Positions 16,888 through 24,925 of a stretch of 64,000 nt of DNA are shown here, in pieces (positions within the stretch are counted from its first letter, which is position 1; each line of letters starts with the position of its first letter). The stretch covers positions 1 to 64,000 of the forward strand of contig JAAZMZ010000003.1 of assembly GCA_012798535.1 (NCBI GenBank), read 5' to 3'. Origin of the DNA: Leptolinea sp. GTDB lineage: Bacteria; Chloroflexota; Anaerolineae; Anaerolineales; Anaerolineaceae. The translations under genes were made by a program, and so were the position numbers. The notes under the pieces are model-generated. The model worked only from the letters and a program-made list of their open reading frames with translations. It searched no databases and was not told the origin of the DNA.

Positions 16888-17556
16888 ATGGACGAATCGT
16901 TGCTAAAAGTTGATTTTCACTGTCATTGTGATGCCTCACCGGATAGCCTTGTCCGGCCGGCTGAACTGGTCACCGCTGCCCGCCAGCGGGGTTTGGACCG
17001 GCTGGTGGTGACGGATCACAATACCATCCGCGGCGCCATGCGCTGCCGGGAATTGGATCCTGAGTTAATCATCGTGGGGGAAGAAGTTCAAACCACTTCC
17101 AGCGAACTGCTGGCCGCATTCGTCACCGAGGAGGTGCCCCGGGATCTGGAACCGAAAGAGGCCATCAAACGGCTGCGCGATCAGGGAGCATTCATCAGCA
17201 TCTCGCACCCGTTCGACCCGCACCGCGGCTGGCCGCTGGCAGACCTGCTGGAGATCATCGATCTGGTGGATGCCGTGGAAGTGTTCAACGCGCGCTGCTA
17301 CCGGCCGGAATGGAACGCGCAGGCTTTTGATTTTGCCGGGGAGCACGGGAAACCCGGTACGGTCGGCTCCGATTCGCATTCGTTGTATGAAGTCGGCGGC
17401 GCGACGATTCTGTTGCCGGCTTTTACAACCGCTGAGGACCTGCGCGCGGTGATCGGCCAGGGCACCGTGGAGGCTGAGCTGGCTTCACCTCTGGTGCGCC
17501 TGGGATCGCGCTACGCCAAGTGGGTCAAGACTTTTCTGCCCGCGCAGGAGAGCTGA
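16888..17556 (+). CDS. PHP-domain metal-dependent phosphoesterase
   Basis: A 222-residue stand-alone PHP protein. The metal-site motifs are in order: DFHCHCDAS (HxH, residues 10-18), VVTDHNTIRG, the GEEVQT segment, SISHPFDPHRG and VGSDSHSLYEVGGA. Family members are phosphoesterases, including nucleoside 3',5'-bisphosphate phosphatases (YciV/RnaAM type). At about 220 residues it is shorter than YciV and closer to the PHP_C-less group. No partner gene is adjacent. There is no strong ribosome site before the ATG. Confidence 0.85.
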   Translation: MDESLLKVDFHCHCDASPDSLVRPAELVTAARQRGLDRLVVTDHNTIRGAMRCRELDPELIIVGEEVQTTSSELLAAFVTEEVPRDLEPKEAIKRLRDQGAFISISHPFDPHRGWPLADLLEIIDLVDAVEVFNARCYRPEWNAQAFDFAGEHGKPGTVGSDSHSLYEVGGATILLPAFTTAEDLRAVIGQGTVEAELASPLVRLGSRYAKWVKTFLPAQES

Positions 17557-17572
17557 ACGGCTTCTAACTCTC

Positions 17573-17600
17573 TTGACGGAGGGAATGAATAGGGTAGAAT
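17573..17600 (+). promoter_or_regulatory. Promoter of tRNA-Leu
   Basis: TTGACG at 17573-17578, a 16-base spacer and TAGAAT at 17595-17600. Both hexamers match consensus at five of six positions. The mature tRNA begins 13 bases after the -10, leaving a short leader of about six bases. Confidence 0.7.
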
Positions 17601-17613
17601 AGAAAAACCCCAC

Positions 17614-17697
17614 GGGGCGATGGCGGAATCGGCAGACGCAACGGACTTAAAATCCGTCGATGGTGACATCGTGAGGGTTCGACCCCCTCTCGCCCCA
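17614..17697 (+). tRNA. tRNA-Leu (anticodon UAA)
   Basis: A class II tRNA of 84 bases. Acceptor GGGGCGA (17614-17620) pairs with TCGCCCC (17690-17696), and A17697 is the discriminator. The anticodon stem ACGGA/TCCGT encloses CTTAAAA, with anticodon TAA at 17648-17650. A long variable arm (GATG with CATC) marks it as Leu rather than a class I tRNA. The T arm is GAGGG, TTCGACC, CCCTC. CCA is not encoded: the next bases are CTA. Confidence 0.96.
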
Positions 17698-17826
17698 CTA
17701 GACAATATATGGCGGGTATCAGGTTGGTAAAGACTGTATATCTGGAGGATCGATTGTTTTCGATTCGAAATGAGTCTCTCGATTTTTAAACAATCCGTTG
17801 CGTGTCGATTAGAGAAAAATTGTCTT

Positions 17827-17858
17827 ATAGGGTGCGCTCGATTTCGAGCGCACCCTAT
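17827..17858. terminator. Perfect 14-bp hairpin, probable terminator of the acyltransferase gene
   Basis: ATAGGGTGCGCTCG (17827-17840) pairs perfectly with CGAGCGCACCCTAT (17845-17858) over an ATTT loop. It lies between the plus-strand tRNA and the end of the minus-strand acyltransferase. On the minus strand the stem is followed within about ten bases by a TTTTT run, so it may end the acyltransferase transcript. There is no T-run on the plus side. The GC-rich arms stand out in AT-rich surroundings. Confidence 0.55.
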
Positions 17859-17897
17859 GATTGCATCACTTTTCGAGAATACATCCGTGAGAATATC

Positions 17898-18992
17898 TTA
17901 ATTTACTTTTGTCGCAGGGATTATCCAATCGCGTATTTTAAGGAAGGGTTTCTCAATATAAAGTGCCATAAAGATGCCCAGAAGTATACTTCCCGACAGG
18001 TATGCGAAGAAATGTGAATCACTTGATAGAGTTGGGAGCAGACCAGCCTCTACTAAAAAAGGAATTGCGAAGAAATTGAAAGATCCATGCCAGAGATAAA
18101 TTGAATAAGATTGGAATCCAATGTACGCCATTATTCTTGTGAAAAAATTCGGGGGTATCCTATTCACAAGTAATGCGGTCAATAGCATTCCCGCACCTAA
18201 ATAATTCGTTGTGTAGCCAACAGTATATATAAATGGAAAATTTCGAATAGGAGTGAGAAAAAATGGTGGCAACAACGCCAATATACCACCACCTAGAAGC
18301 AGCCATTTGAATCTTGATGCAACGGAAATCAGTTTTGAGTTGGAAAAATGAAAGTAATAGGCAATCAAAAGGCCAAAAGCCAGACTATCAATTCGCAGGT
18401 GGGTTGGTGAACTGTGGGTAATCCATCCATAGGGTATTACTATTGCCGTAATTATCCGCATAATAAGACATATAACAGAAGTAAAGGCAACAATCCTTGG
18501 AATTGAATGGATTGATCTCTTTTTTACCAGGAATAATATAAGAAAAGCGAGTAACCAGTAAAAATGTTCTTCAACACTCAATGACCAACTATGTCCATGA
18601 ATGCCGGGGCAATAACTCTGCAAATAGAATAGATCACATACAAGTCCCATACTGGTGGGAGGATTATATGAAATCGGAAGTGCAAAACTGACAGCAGTAA
18701 AAAAAAGAAAAGCCGGGTATATCTTGAATCCCCGACGGATGAGAAATCGAAGAATATCTACTTTGCCAGTATCTTTCACCTCTTTGAATAAGAGACCCCC
18801 GACGAGAAATCCAGATAAGACAAAGAAAATATCAACCCCAACCCAGCCGCCTCCAAAAAGGAAGTTCACAACTTTTTCTAGAATCTGGAAACCTCCAGCT
18901 CCTGCAGGTCGCGGTGATGTATGGCAGATAATGACTAATAATATTGCGATACCTCGCAATACATCGAGTTCGATCTGTCTTTTATTTGACAT
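17898..18992 (-). CDS. Acyltransferase 3 family membrane protein (OafA-like)
   Basis: A 364-residue polytopic protein with about ten hydrophobic segments. The family signature is clear: LDVLRGIAILLVIICHTSP with Arg13 and catalytic His24, then FFVLSGFLVGGLLFKE, and HSWSLSVEEHFYW in the middle. Family members O-acetylate or otherwise acylate extracellular polysaccharides and lipids from a cytoplasmic acyl donor. It stands alone between tRNA-Leu and a pentapeptide protein. Codon use is more AT-rich than in neighbouring genes, which hints at acquisition from elsewhere. The substrate is unknown. Confidence 0.9.
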   Translation of the reverse strand: MSNKRQIELDVLRGIAILLVIICHTSPRPAGAGGFQILEKVVNFLFGGGWVGVDIFFVLSGFLVGGLLFKEVKDTGKVDILRFLIRRGFKIYPAFLFFTAVSFALPISYNPPTSMGLVCDLFYLQSYCPGIHGHSWSLSVEEHFYWLLAFLILFLVKKRSIHSIPRIVAFTSVICLIMRIITAIVIPYGWITHSSPTHLRIDSLAFGLLIAYYFHFSNSKLISVASRFKWLLLGGGILALLPPFFLTPIRNFPFIYTVGYTTNYLGAGMLLTALLVNRIPPNFFTRIMAYIGFQSYSIYLWHGSFNFFAIPFLVEAGLLPTLSSDSHFFAYLSGSILLGIFMALYIEKPFLKIRDWIIPATKVN

Positions 18993-19274
18993 GAATGTTC
19001 ATCATCTTCTTCTTCATACACAAATTCCCCTCTGAAAGGTTTTTATAATTGAAAGGATTTTATTATTTGGAATTTTGAAATTTGCAGGTCCGGACGCAAA
19101 GTTTTATTTTAGTACATAATTATTTGAATAATGATCTGAGGTTCTATAAAATGTGTAAATTTTATATTTGACCCATAATTTGCTTTTTTTTTCCTAGATT
19201 TACTTTACGTTTAGAATGGATGTGGGTATTATTCAATTCATAAACTTACGATAGATATTGCTATTGAGGTTCGC
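18993..19274. other. AT-rich intergenic region
   Basis: The 282 bases are strongly AT-rich, with runs such as TTTATATTTG and CTTTTTTTTTCC. No coding frame, tRNA or clear hairpin was found. It must hold the promoters of two divergent genes, but no consensus pair stands out. Confidence 0.5.
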
Positions 19275-20024
19275 ATGCAATTTTCCGCGCAGCAAATCCT
19301 TGATCTACTCAACCAGCCGGGGATTCCGCAGCTGGCCGGCCTGGACCTGGAAAGCGCGGAGCTGAGCGGCCTCAACCTGAAAGGCGCAGTGATGCGCGAC
19401 GCGCGCATGGCTGGCGTTAATTTAAGCCAGGCCATCTTGAGCGACGCGGATCTGCGGAACGCCAACCTGGTGGGCGCCAATATCAAAAGCGCGATTTTGC
19501 AGAATGCCAACCTGACGGAAGCCCTGCTGGTGGGAGCTTCTTTGAAAAACGCGTTTCTGTGGCGGGCTAACATGCAGGGAACCAACCTGGAAAACGCCGA
19601 CCTGGAAGGTGTTCAGGCTGATGAGGCCAATCTGGAGATCGCCCGGATGAGCACTTGCAATCTGATCAACGCCAGCCTCAAAAATGCCAATCTGTGGGGG
19701 GTGATCCTGCAATACGCCTATATGGAAAATGTGAATTTGCAGGGAGCCAATCTGCAGGCCACCAATCTGCGCGGGACATTCCTGAAGGCGGCCGTGTTGA
19801 AAGACGCGGTTTTAAAGAGCGCCCGGCTGGTGGACGCGAACCTTGAAGACGCCGACCTGACCGGCGCCAATTTGAAGGGCGCCCACCTGCAGGGAGCCAA
19901 CCTGACCGGCGCAAAATTGAAAAGCGCGAGCCTTGACGGCGCGGAACTGGACGGCGCCACCCTGCCCAACGGGAGCCTGTATGAGGCGGCGCATCCGGAA
20001 GCCCTGAAACCTTTCATGTTATAA
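19275..20024 (+). CDS. Pentapeptide-repeat protein
   Basis: A 249-residue protein made almost wholly of A(D/N)LXX-type pentapeptides from about residue 18 to 240, forming a right-handed quadrilateral beta helix. Examples are ADLRNANLVGANIKSAIL and ANLTGAKLKSASLDGAEL. There is no signal peptide or membrane helix. Some members mimic DNA and protect gyrase, but the class as a whole has no single function and none can be assigned here. The gene is GC-rich right next to the AT-rich gap. Its last codons overlap the yebC promoter. Confidence 0.92.
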   Translation: MQFSAQQILDLLNQPGIPQLAGLDLESAELSGLNLKGAVMRDARMAGVNLSQAILSDADLRNANLVGANIKSAILQNANLTEALLVGASLKNAFLWRANMQGTNLENADLEGVQADEANLEIARMSTCNLINASLKNANLWGVILQYAYMENVNLQGANLQATNLRGTFLKAAVLKDAVLKSARLVDANLEDADLTGANLKGAHLQGANLTGAKLKSASLDGAELDGATLPNGSLYEAAHPEALKPFML

Positions 20025-20025
20025 T
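20017..20025 (+). promoter_or_regulatory. Extended -10 promoter upstream of yebC-ruvCA
   Basis: TGTTATAAT at 20017-20025 is an extended -10 with a perfect TATAAT hexamer, overlapping the stop of the pentapeptide gene. The ATG of yebC is 54 bases further on, with GTAGGAG as ribosome site. It likely drives yebC, ruvC, the methyltransferase and ruvA. Confidence 0.55.
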
Positions 20026-20079
20026 TTCTCTCCGTTCTTTTGAACTACATATTCCGTCTACCTGTAGGAGTCAGAACCT

Positions 20080-20835
20080 ATGTCCGGTCATTCTAAATGG
20101 GCAACGATCAAGAGGAAAAAAGGGGCTGCAGACGCGAAACGCGGTCAGGTGTTTACCCGTCTCACCCGTGAAATCGTCATGGCAGCGCGCGATGGCGGCG
20201 GTGACGTCGATTCGAATTTTAGACTGCGGCTAGCGGTGGAAAAAGCCCGCGCCCAGAACATGCCGAAAGACAACATAGACCGGGCGATCAAACGCGGCAC
20301 GGGAGAATCCAAAGAAGGCAACGCCTTTGAACAGATCACCTACGAAGGTTATGCTGGCCACGGTGTGGCCTGCATGATCGAAGTGGTCACCGATAACCGC
20401 AACCGTTCTGTGGCGGAGATCCGCCACGCACTCACCCGGGCGGGCGGTAACCTCGGCGAGACTGGCTCGGTTGGCTGGCAGTTCAAACGGATCGCGTATT
20501 TTTCCATTCCGGCGGCCGGTAATGATTTCGATAAGATCTTCGAACTGGCCGTGGACGGCGGCGCGGATGATGTGACCAGTGACGAGGAATCCATTGAGAT
20601 TTTCGCTCCAGTAGAAGCTTTCAAGTCGATCAGCGACCGGCTGCGCTCTGCGAATATCACCATCGAAGAAGCCGAACTGCGCATGATCCCCACCCAGGAA
20701 ATTGACCTGGACGTGGAAAAGACCCTGGCCGTGATGAAGACCCTGGATGCCCTGGAAGAGCTGGATGATGTGCAGTCGCTTTCTTCCAACCTGCACATTT
20801 CTGAGGAGGCCATGGCGGCTCTGGAGAACGAATAG
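20080..20835 (+). CDS. yebC: YebC/PmpR-family protein
   Basis: A 251-residue protein with the unmistakable start MSGHSKWATIKRKKGAADAKRG and the later NMPKDNIDRAIKRGTGE and YEGYAGHGVACMIEVVTDN. Family members act as DNA-binding regulators (PmpR), and recent work on other bacteria ties some to translation of proline-rich stretches. Full length. It is followed six bases later by ruvC, the common yebC-ruvC-ruvA order, so it heads this operon. Confidence 0.96.
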   Translation: MSGHSKWATIKRKKGAADAKRGQVFTRLTREIVMAARDGGGDVDSNFRLRLAVEKARAQNMPKDNIDRAIKRGTGESKEGNAFEQITYEGYAGHGVACMIEVVTDNRNRSVAEIRHALTRAGGNLGETGSVGWQFKRIAYFSIPAAGNDFDKIFELAVDGGADDVTSDEESIEIFAPVEAFKSISDRLRSANITIEEAELRMIPTQEIDLDVEKTLAVMKTLDALEELDDVQSLSSNLHISEEAMAALENE

Positions 20836-20841
20836 ACTGCG

Positions 20842-21342
20842 ATGTTGGTTCTGGGTATTGATCCCGGCACGGCAACCACCGGCTACGGACTGATCCGCAG
20901 TGACTCTAACGGTGACCTGGTTACGGTGGCCTACGGAGTGATCTCGACCCCCAGAAATACCTCGCCGGAAAGTCGGCTTCTGTCTATCTATAATGAATTA
21001 ACTGACCTGATTGCTCTCCACAGTCCCGAAACAGCGGCTGTGGAGAAGCTTTATTTCCAGCGCAATGTCACCACCGCGCTGGCGGTCGGGCAGGCCAGGG
21101 GTGTGGTGCTGCTGACGCTGGCGCAGAAGAACATCGAGTTGGTGGAATATACCCCCATGGAGATCAAACAGGCCGTCACCGGTTACGGTGGAGCCGATAA
21201 AACCCAGGTGCAGGCTATGGTCAAAGCCATTTTGAACCTGAACGAGATCCCCCGGCCGGATGACGCGGCTGATGCGCTGGCGGTGGCCATCTGTCACTGC
21301 CATGCCTATCGATTCAAACAACTGGAAGCCTCTCAACGATGA
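20842..21342 (+). CDS. ruvC: Holliday junction endonuclease RuvC
   Basis: A 166-residue crossover junction endonuclease that nicks Holliday junctions symmetrically with RuvAB. The RNase H-like active site is complete: Asp7 in GIDPGTATTGYG, Glu68 in AAVEKLYFQRN, and Asp141/Asp144 in RPDDAADALAVAICH. Length is typical. Its stop overlaps the next start by ATGA, coupling it to the methyltransferase gene. Confidence 0.97.
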   Translation: MLVLGIDPGTATTGYGLIRSDSNGDLVTVAYGVISTPRNTSPESRLLSIYNELTDLIALHSPETAAVEKLYFQRNVTTALAVGQARGVVLLTLAQKNIELVEYTPMEIKQAVTGYGGADKTQVQAMVKAILNLNEIPRPDDAADALAVAICHCHAYRFKQLEASQR

Positions 21343-22166
21343 CACTGATCACCAGCCCGGCCAATCCACGGTTGAAAGAGATCCGCAAACTGCATGACCG
21401 GAAGCACCGGGCGGAGACCGGTCTGGCCTGGGTGGAAGGGTTGCGTGCCTGCGGCGACGCTTTTTCCCACCCGGAGAATATCCGGCAGGTGATCGTGTGC
21501 CCTGACAACCTGCACAGCTCTTTTGCGGATGAACTGCTGGAGAAAGCCGTATCTCACAGTATCGAAATCCTAGAAGTCAGCCGGGAAGCTTATGCTACGC
21601 TGTCCGGCAAGGAAAATCCACAGGGGATGGGCGTGGTGATCCGGCAGTCCTGGTGTGAGCTGGCCGATATTCGCCCGGCGGGAAATGACCTGTATGTTGC
21701 ATTGGACCGCGTGGCTGATCCCGGCAACCTGGGAACCATCCTGCGTACGCTGGATGCCTGCGGCGGCAGGGGAGTGATCCTGCTGGATCAATGCACAGAT
21801 CCGTATGATCCCACCGCCATTCGGGCTTCTACGGGCGCGGTCTTTCACCTGGAACTGGTCCATACCGATACGGATCATTTTTCTGTCTGGAAGAAGGATA
21901 CAAAGGGAATCCTATTGGGCGCGGTTGCCGTTCCAGGTGCGAAGGATTATCATTCCTATCGATATACCAGTCCGTTGATCCTGATGATGGGCAGCGAACG
22001 CGAGGGATTGACGCCGGCTTTGACCGGCCTGTGCGACGGACTGGTCTCAATTCCCATGATCGGGCATGTTGATTCGCTCAATCTGGCAGAAGCCACGGCC
22101 GTTATGCTGTACGAAATTTTCAACCAACGCCGTGAAAACCGGCATACAAAGGGAGACGCTTTATGA
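21339..22166 (+). CDS. TrmH/SpoU-family RNA 2'-O-methyltransferase
   Basis: A 275-residue SPOUT enzyme that transfers methyl from SAM to a ribose 2'-OH in rRNA or tRNA. An N-terminal substrate-binding domain (NPRLKEIRKLHDRKHR) precedes the knotted catalytic domain. Motif 1 is DRVADPGNLGTILRTLDA, motif 2 LMMGSEREGL and motif 3 IPMIGHVDSLNLAEATAV. It resembles RlmB-like and TsnR-like members, but the target nucleotide cannot be read from sequence. It is embedded between ruvC and ruvA with ATGA overlaps on both sides. Confidence 0.93.
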   Translation: MTLITSPANPRLKEIRKLHDRKHRAETGLAWVEGLRACGDAFSHPENIRQVIVCPDNLHSSFADELLEKAVSHSIEILEVSREAYATLSGKENPQGMGVVIRQSWCELADIRPAGNDLYVALDRVADPGNLGTILRTLDACGGRGVILLDQCTDPYDPTAIRASTGAVFHLELVHTDTDHFSVWKKDTKGILLGAVAVPGAKDYHSYRYTSPLILMMGSEREGLTPALTGLCDGLVSIPMIGHVDSLNLAEATAVMLYEIFNQRRENRHTKGDAL

Positions 22167-22741
22167 TCGCTGCGATCCGGGGAGAAGTGATCGGCCGTGG
22201 GGAAGACCACCTGGTGGTCGAAACCGGTGGGATCGGTTTTAAAGTTTTCACGACGCAGGAGATGACCGTCAGAATCGTGGTGGGCGATCCGGTATTTCTC
22301 TTCACCCACCTGGTTGTCAGAGAAGATGCGCTTTCTTTGTATGGTTTTGAGACCGAAGAAATCCGCGATCTGTTCGTTCTATTGCTGGGAGTGAATGGAG
22401 TCGGCCCGCGGATCGCGCTGGCCATTCTTTCCTGTATGTCTCCCGATGCCATCCGCCGCTCGGTGATCTCCGAGCAACCCGATCTGTTCGCGCGCGTCTC
22501 CGGAGTTGGTAAGAAAACTGCACAGAAGATCATACTCTATCTGCAGGGCAAGGTTAGTGGTGAACTGACCGTCAGCGCCGAGCCGGGTACAATTGAGGTC
22601 GATGCCCAGGTGCTGGACGCGTTGACCGGACTCGGTTATTCGATCGTGGAAGCGCAGGCGGCCATTCAATCCATTCCGCGTGGTTCGGCTTCAGATGTCG
22701 AAACCCGTCTTCGCCTGGCGCTCCAGTATTTTTCCAATTAG
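22163..22741 (+). CDS. ruvA: Holliday junction DNA helicase subunit RuvA
   Basis: A 192-residue RuvA. Domain I is an OB fold (MIAAIRGEVIGRGEDHLVVETGGIGF). Domain II has two helix-hairpin-helix motifs, LLGVNGVGPRIALAIL and VSGVGKKTAQKIILYL, that grip the junction. The small domain III (LDALTGLGYSIVEAQAAI) contacts RuvB. ruvB is not in the window. It is the last gene of the yebC operon, 33 bases before the dehydrogenase gene. Confidence 0.97.
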   Translation: MIAAIRGEVIGRGEDHLVVETGGIGFKVFTTQEMTVRIVVGDPVFLFTHLVVREDALSLYGFETEEIRDLFVLLLGVNGVGPRIALAILSCMSPDAIRRSVISEQPDLFARVSGVGKKTAQKIILYLQGKVSGELTVSAEPGTIEVDAQVLDALTGLGYSIVEAQAAIQSIPRGSASDVETRLRLALQYFSN

Positions 22742-22774
22742 TTTTCACCAGACTCAATAGATTCGGATGGTCTT

Positions 22775-24913
22775 ATGAAACAGGTTATACAATCCATGCG
22801 GGGTGGAAAGACGGGTGTCGAAGAAGTGCCTGATCCGCAGGTCAGGCCGGGAACGGCGCTGGTGCGGACGGCATTTTCCCTGGTTTCAGCCGGAACAGAA
22901 CGCATGGTGGTGGAATTCGGGGAAAAGAATCTGCTGGATAAAGTCCGTTCGCGCCCCGATCTGGCCAAACAGGTCATCGATAAGGCGCTCAAGGAAGGTC
23001 CTTTGACGGCGCTGGATGCCGCATTTACCCGGCTTGACCAGCCCATGGCACTGGGTTATTCCTCCAGCGGGGTGATCGAAGCGGTTGGGACTGGATTGAC
23101 CGGTTTTTCTGCCGGTGACCGGGTGGCCTGCGCCGGTGGTGGATATGCCGTTCATGCCGAATTGGAAGTCGTTCCGCAAAATTTACTCGCCAGGGTTCCT
23201 GACGGTGTGGAACTGGATGAGGCGGCATTCGCCACACTGGGAGCCATTGCCATGCACGGTTTTAGGCTGGCGCAGCCTCAGATCGGGGAAAGTGTGGCCG
23301 TCATAGGCCTGGGATTGCTGGGATTGCTGGCGGTGCAGATCGCCCGCGCGGCCGGCTGCAGGGTTATTGGAGTTGATACCAATCCGCAGCGCGTGCAACT
23401 GGCTGAATCCATGGGATGCCGGGCGGTCGAACGCACTCAGGCGGAAAGCGCCTGCCTGGCTTTCACCGGGGGGAAGGGTGCAGATATCGTCCTGATTTGT
23501 GCGGATACAGCCTCAGATGATCCGGTGGAACTGGCCGCCCGGATAGCCCGCGACCGGGCGGTGGTGGTGGCTGTGGGCGCCGTCGGTCTCAAGCTGCAGC
23601 GCAAGTTGTATTATGACAAGGAACTGGATTTCCGAGTATCCCGGTCTTACGGACCGGGCCGGTACGATCCCGAGTACGAAGAACGCGGAAAAGATTACCC
23701 GGCCGGCTATGTACGCTGGACGGAAGGACGCAATATTCAGGCTTTCGTCGATCTGTTGGCTGAAAAGCGGATCGATATCCGGCCGCTGATCACCCATCGT
23801 TTCCCCATCGAGCAGGCGGAATCCGCCTATGAACTGATTACCGGCAAAAAGACGGAGCCATTCCTGGGTGTGCTGTTATCCTACCCTCCAGTTTCACAAC
23901 CGGTTGAATACCGGCGAAAAATCACATTTACGCCAGCCTCAGAAAACCGGGAAACCGTATCAGTGCGCGTAGGAGTACTCGGTGCCGGCAATTTTGCCAG
24001 TGCCGTCCTGCTGCCGGCCGTCCGGAAAGCCGGAGAAGCTGAGCTGATCGGTATCGTTTCTGCCGGTGGAGTGACTGCTCAAGCAGCCGCCAGAAAATTC
24101 GGCTTCCATTTTGCTTCTTCTGACGAAGCAGACATTTTCAACAATCCGGAGATCAATACCGTTCTGGTGCTCACCCGGCATCAGCATCACACCCGTCAGG
24201 TATTGGCCGCACTGCAGGCCGGCAAGAATGTCTATTGCGAGAAACCTCTGGCCTTGAACACGGCGGATCTCGATGCTATCTTTGACCAACTTAAAAAATC
24301 CGAAAGCCCGTTACTTTCAGTGGGGTTCAACCGCCGATTCGCACCGTTATCGTTGCGTCTTAAAGATTTCCTGAAGGCCGGGAACGAACCGTTCATGGCG
24401 ACCTACCGGGTAAATGCGGGGTATCTTCCACTGACTCACTGGACGCAGGATCCTGTCCAGGGCGGGGGACGCATCATTGGCGAAGGCTGTCATTTTATCG
24501 ATTATCTGGTATTTCTGGCCGGCGAAGCGCCGGTGAAGGTCGAAGCGCAAGCTCTGCCGGATGCCGGCCGGTATCGCCGGGATAATGTGCAGATCACCCT
24601 GACCTTTCCCAATGGCTCCATCGGGCAGGTTCTGTATCTGGCCAATGGAGATAAAGGCTTGCCCAAAGAACGCATGGAAGTCCACTGCGCAGGAAGGAGT
24701 GCCGTGCTCGATGATTACCGGGAATTGCAGCTCTGGTCAGCCGGTAATCGCAAAACGTACCGCTCTTTATTACGGCAGGATAAGGGACATCTGGCGGCCT
24801 GGCAGGCTTTCGTGCAGGCGGTGAAATTGGGCGGAAATCCATCCATTCCGTATGATCAACTCTACGCTTCCAGCCTGGCCAGCATTCAGGCTGCCGAACA
24901 GATTTCCCACTAA
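22775..24913 (+). CDS. Two-domain dehydrogenase (MDR fused to Gfo/Idh/MocA)
   Basis: A 712-residue fusion. Residues 1 to about 370 form a medium-chain dehydrogenase with ALGYSSSGVIEAVG, GFSAGDRVACAGGGYA and the cofactor loop VAVIGLGLLGLLAVQIA. From about 393 a second Rossmann domain begins (VRVGVLGAGNFASAVLL), with the CEKPLAL motif typical of Gfo/Idh/MocA sugar oxidoreductases. Such bi-domain proteins occur next to heparinase-like and glycosyltransferase genes in polysaccharide clusters, as here. It probably oxidises a sugar or sugar nucleotide. The substrate is unknown. Confidence 0.92.
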   Translation: MKQVIQSMRGGKTGVEEVPDPQVRPGTALVRTAFSLVSAGTERMVVEFGEKNLLDKVRSRPDLAKQVIDKALKEGPLTALDAAFTRLDQPMALGYSSSGVIEAVGTGLTGFSAGDRVACAGGGYAVHAELEVVPQNLLARVPDGVELDEAAFATLGAIAMHGFRLAQPQIGESVAVIGLGLLGLLAVQIARAAGCRVIGVDTNPQRVQLAESMGCRAVERTQAESACLAFTGGKGADIVLICADTASDDPVELAARIARDRAVVVAVGAVGLKLQRKLYYDKELDFRVSRSYGPGRYDPEYEERGKDYPAGYVRWTEGRNIQAFVDLLAEKRIDIRPLITHRFPIEQAESAYELITGKKTEPFLGVLLSYPPVSQPVEYRRKITFTPASENRETVSVRVGVLGAGNFASAVLLPAVRKAGEAELIGIVSAGGVTAQAAARKFGFHFASSDEADIFNNPEINTVLVLTRHQHHTRQVLAALQAGKNVYCEKPLALNTADLDAIFDQLKKSESPLLSVGFNRRFAPLSLRLKDFLKAGNEPFMATYRVNAGYLPLTHWTQDPVQGGGRIIGEGCHFIDYLVFLAGEAPVKVEAQALPDAGRYRRDNVQITLTFPNGSIGQVLYLANGDKGLPKERMEVHCAGRSAVLDDYRELQLWSAGNRKTYRSLLRQDKGHLAAWQAFVQAVKLGGNPSIPYDQLYASSLASIQAAEQISH

Positions 24914-24925
24914 TTCAGGCTCGAC

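Noticed and set aside
17614-19274. Integrative element bounded by a tRNA-Leu direct repeat
   Set aside because: No second copy of the tRNA 3' end and no integrase gene were found. Only the AT-rich composition supports foreign origin.
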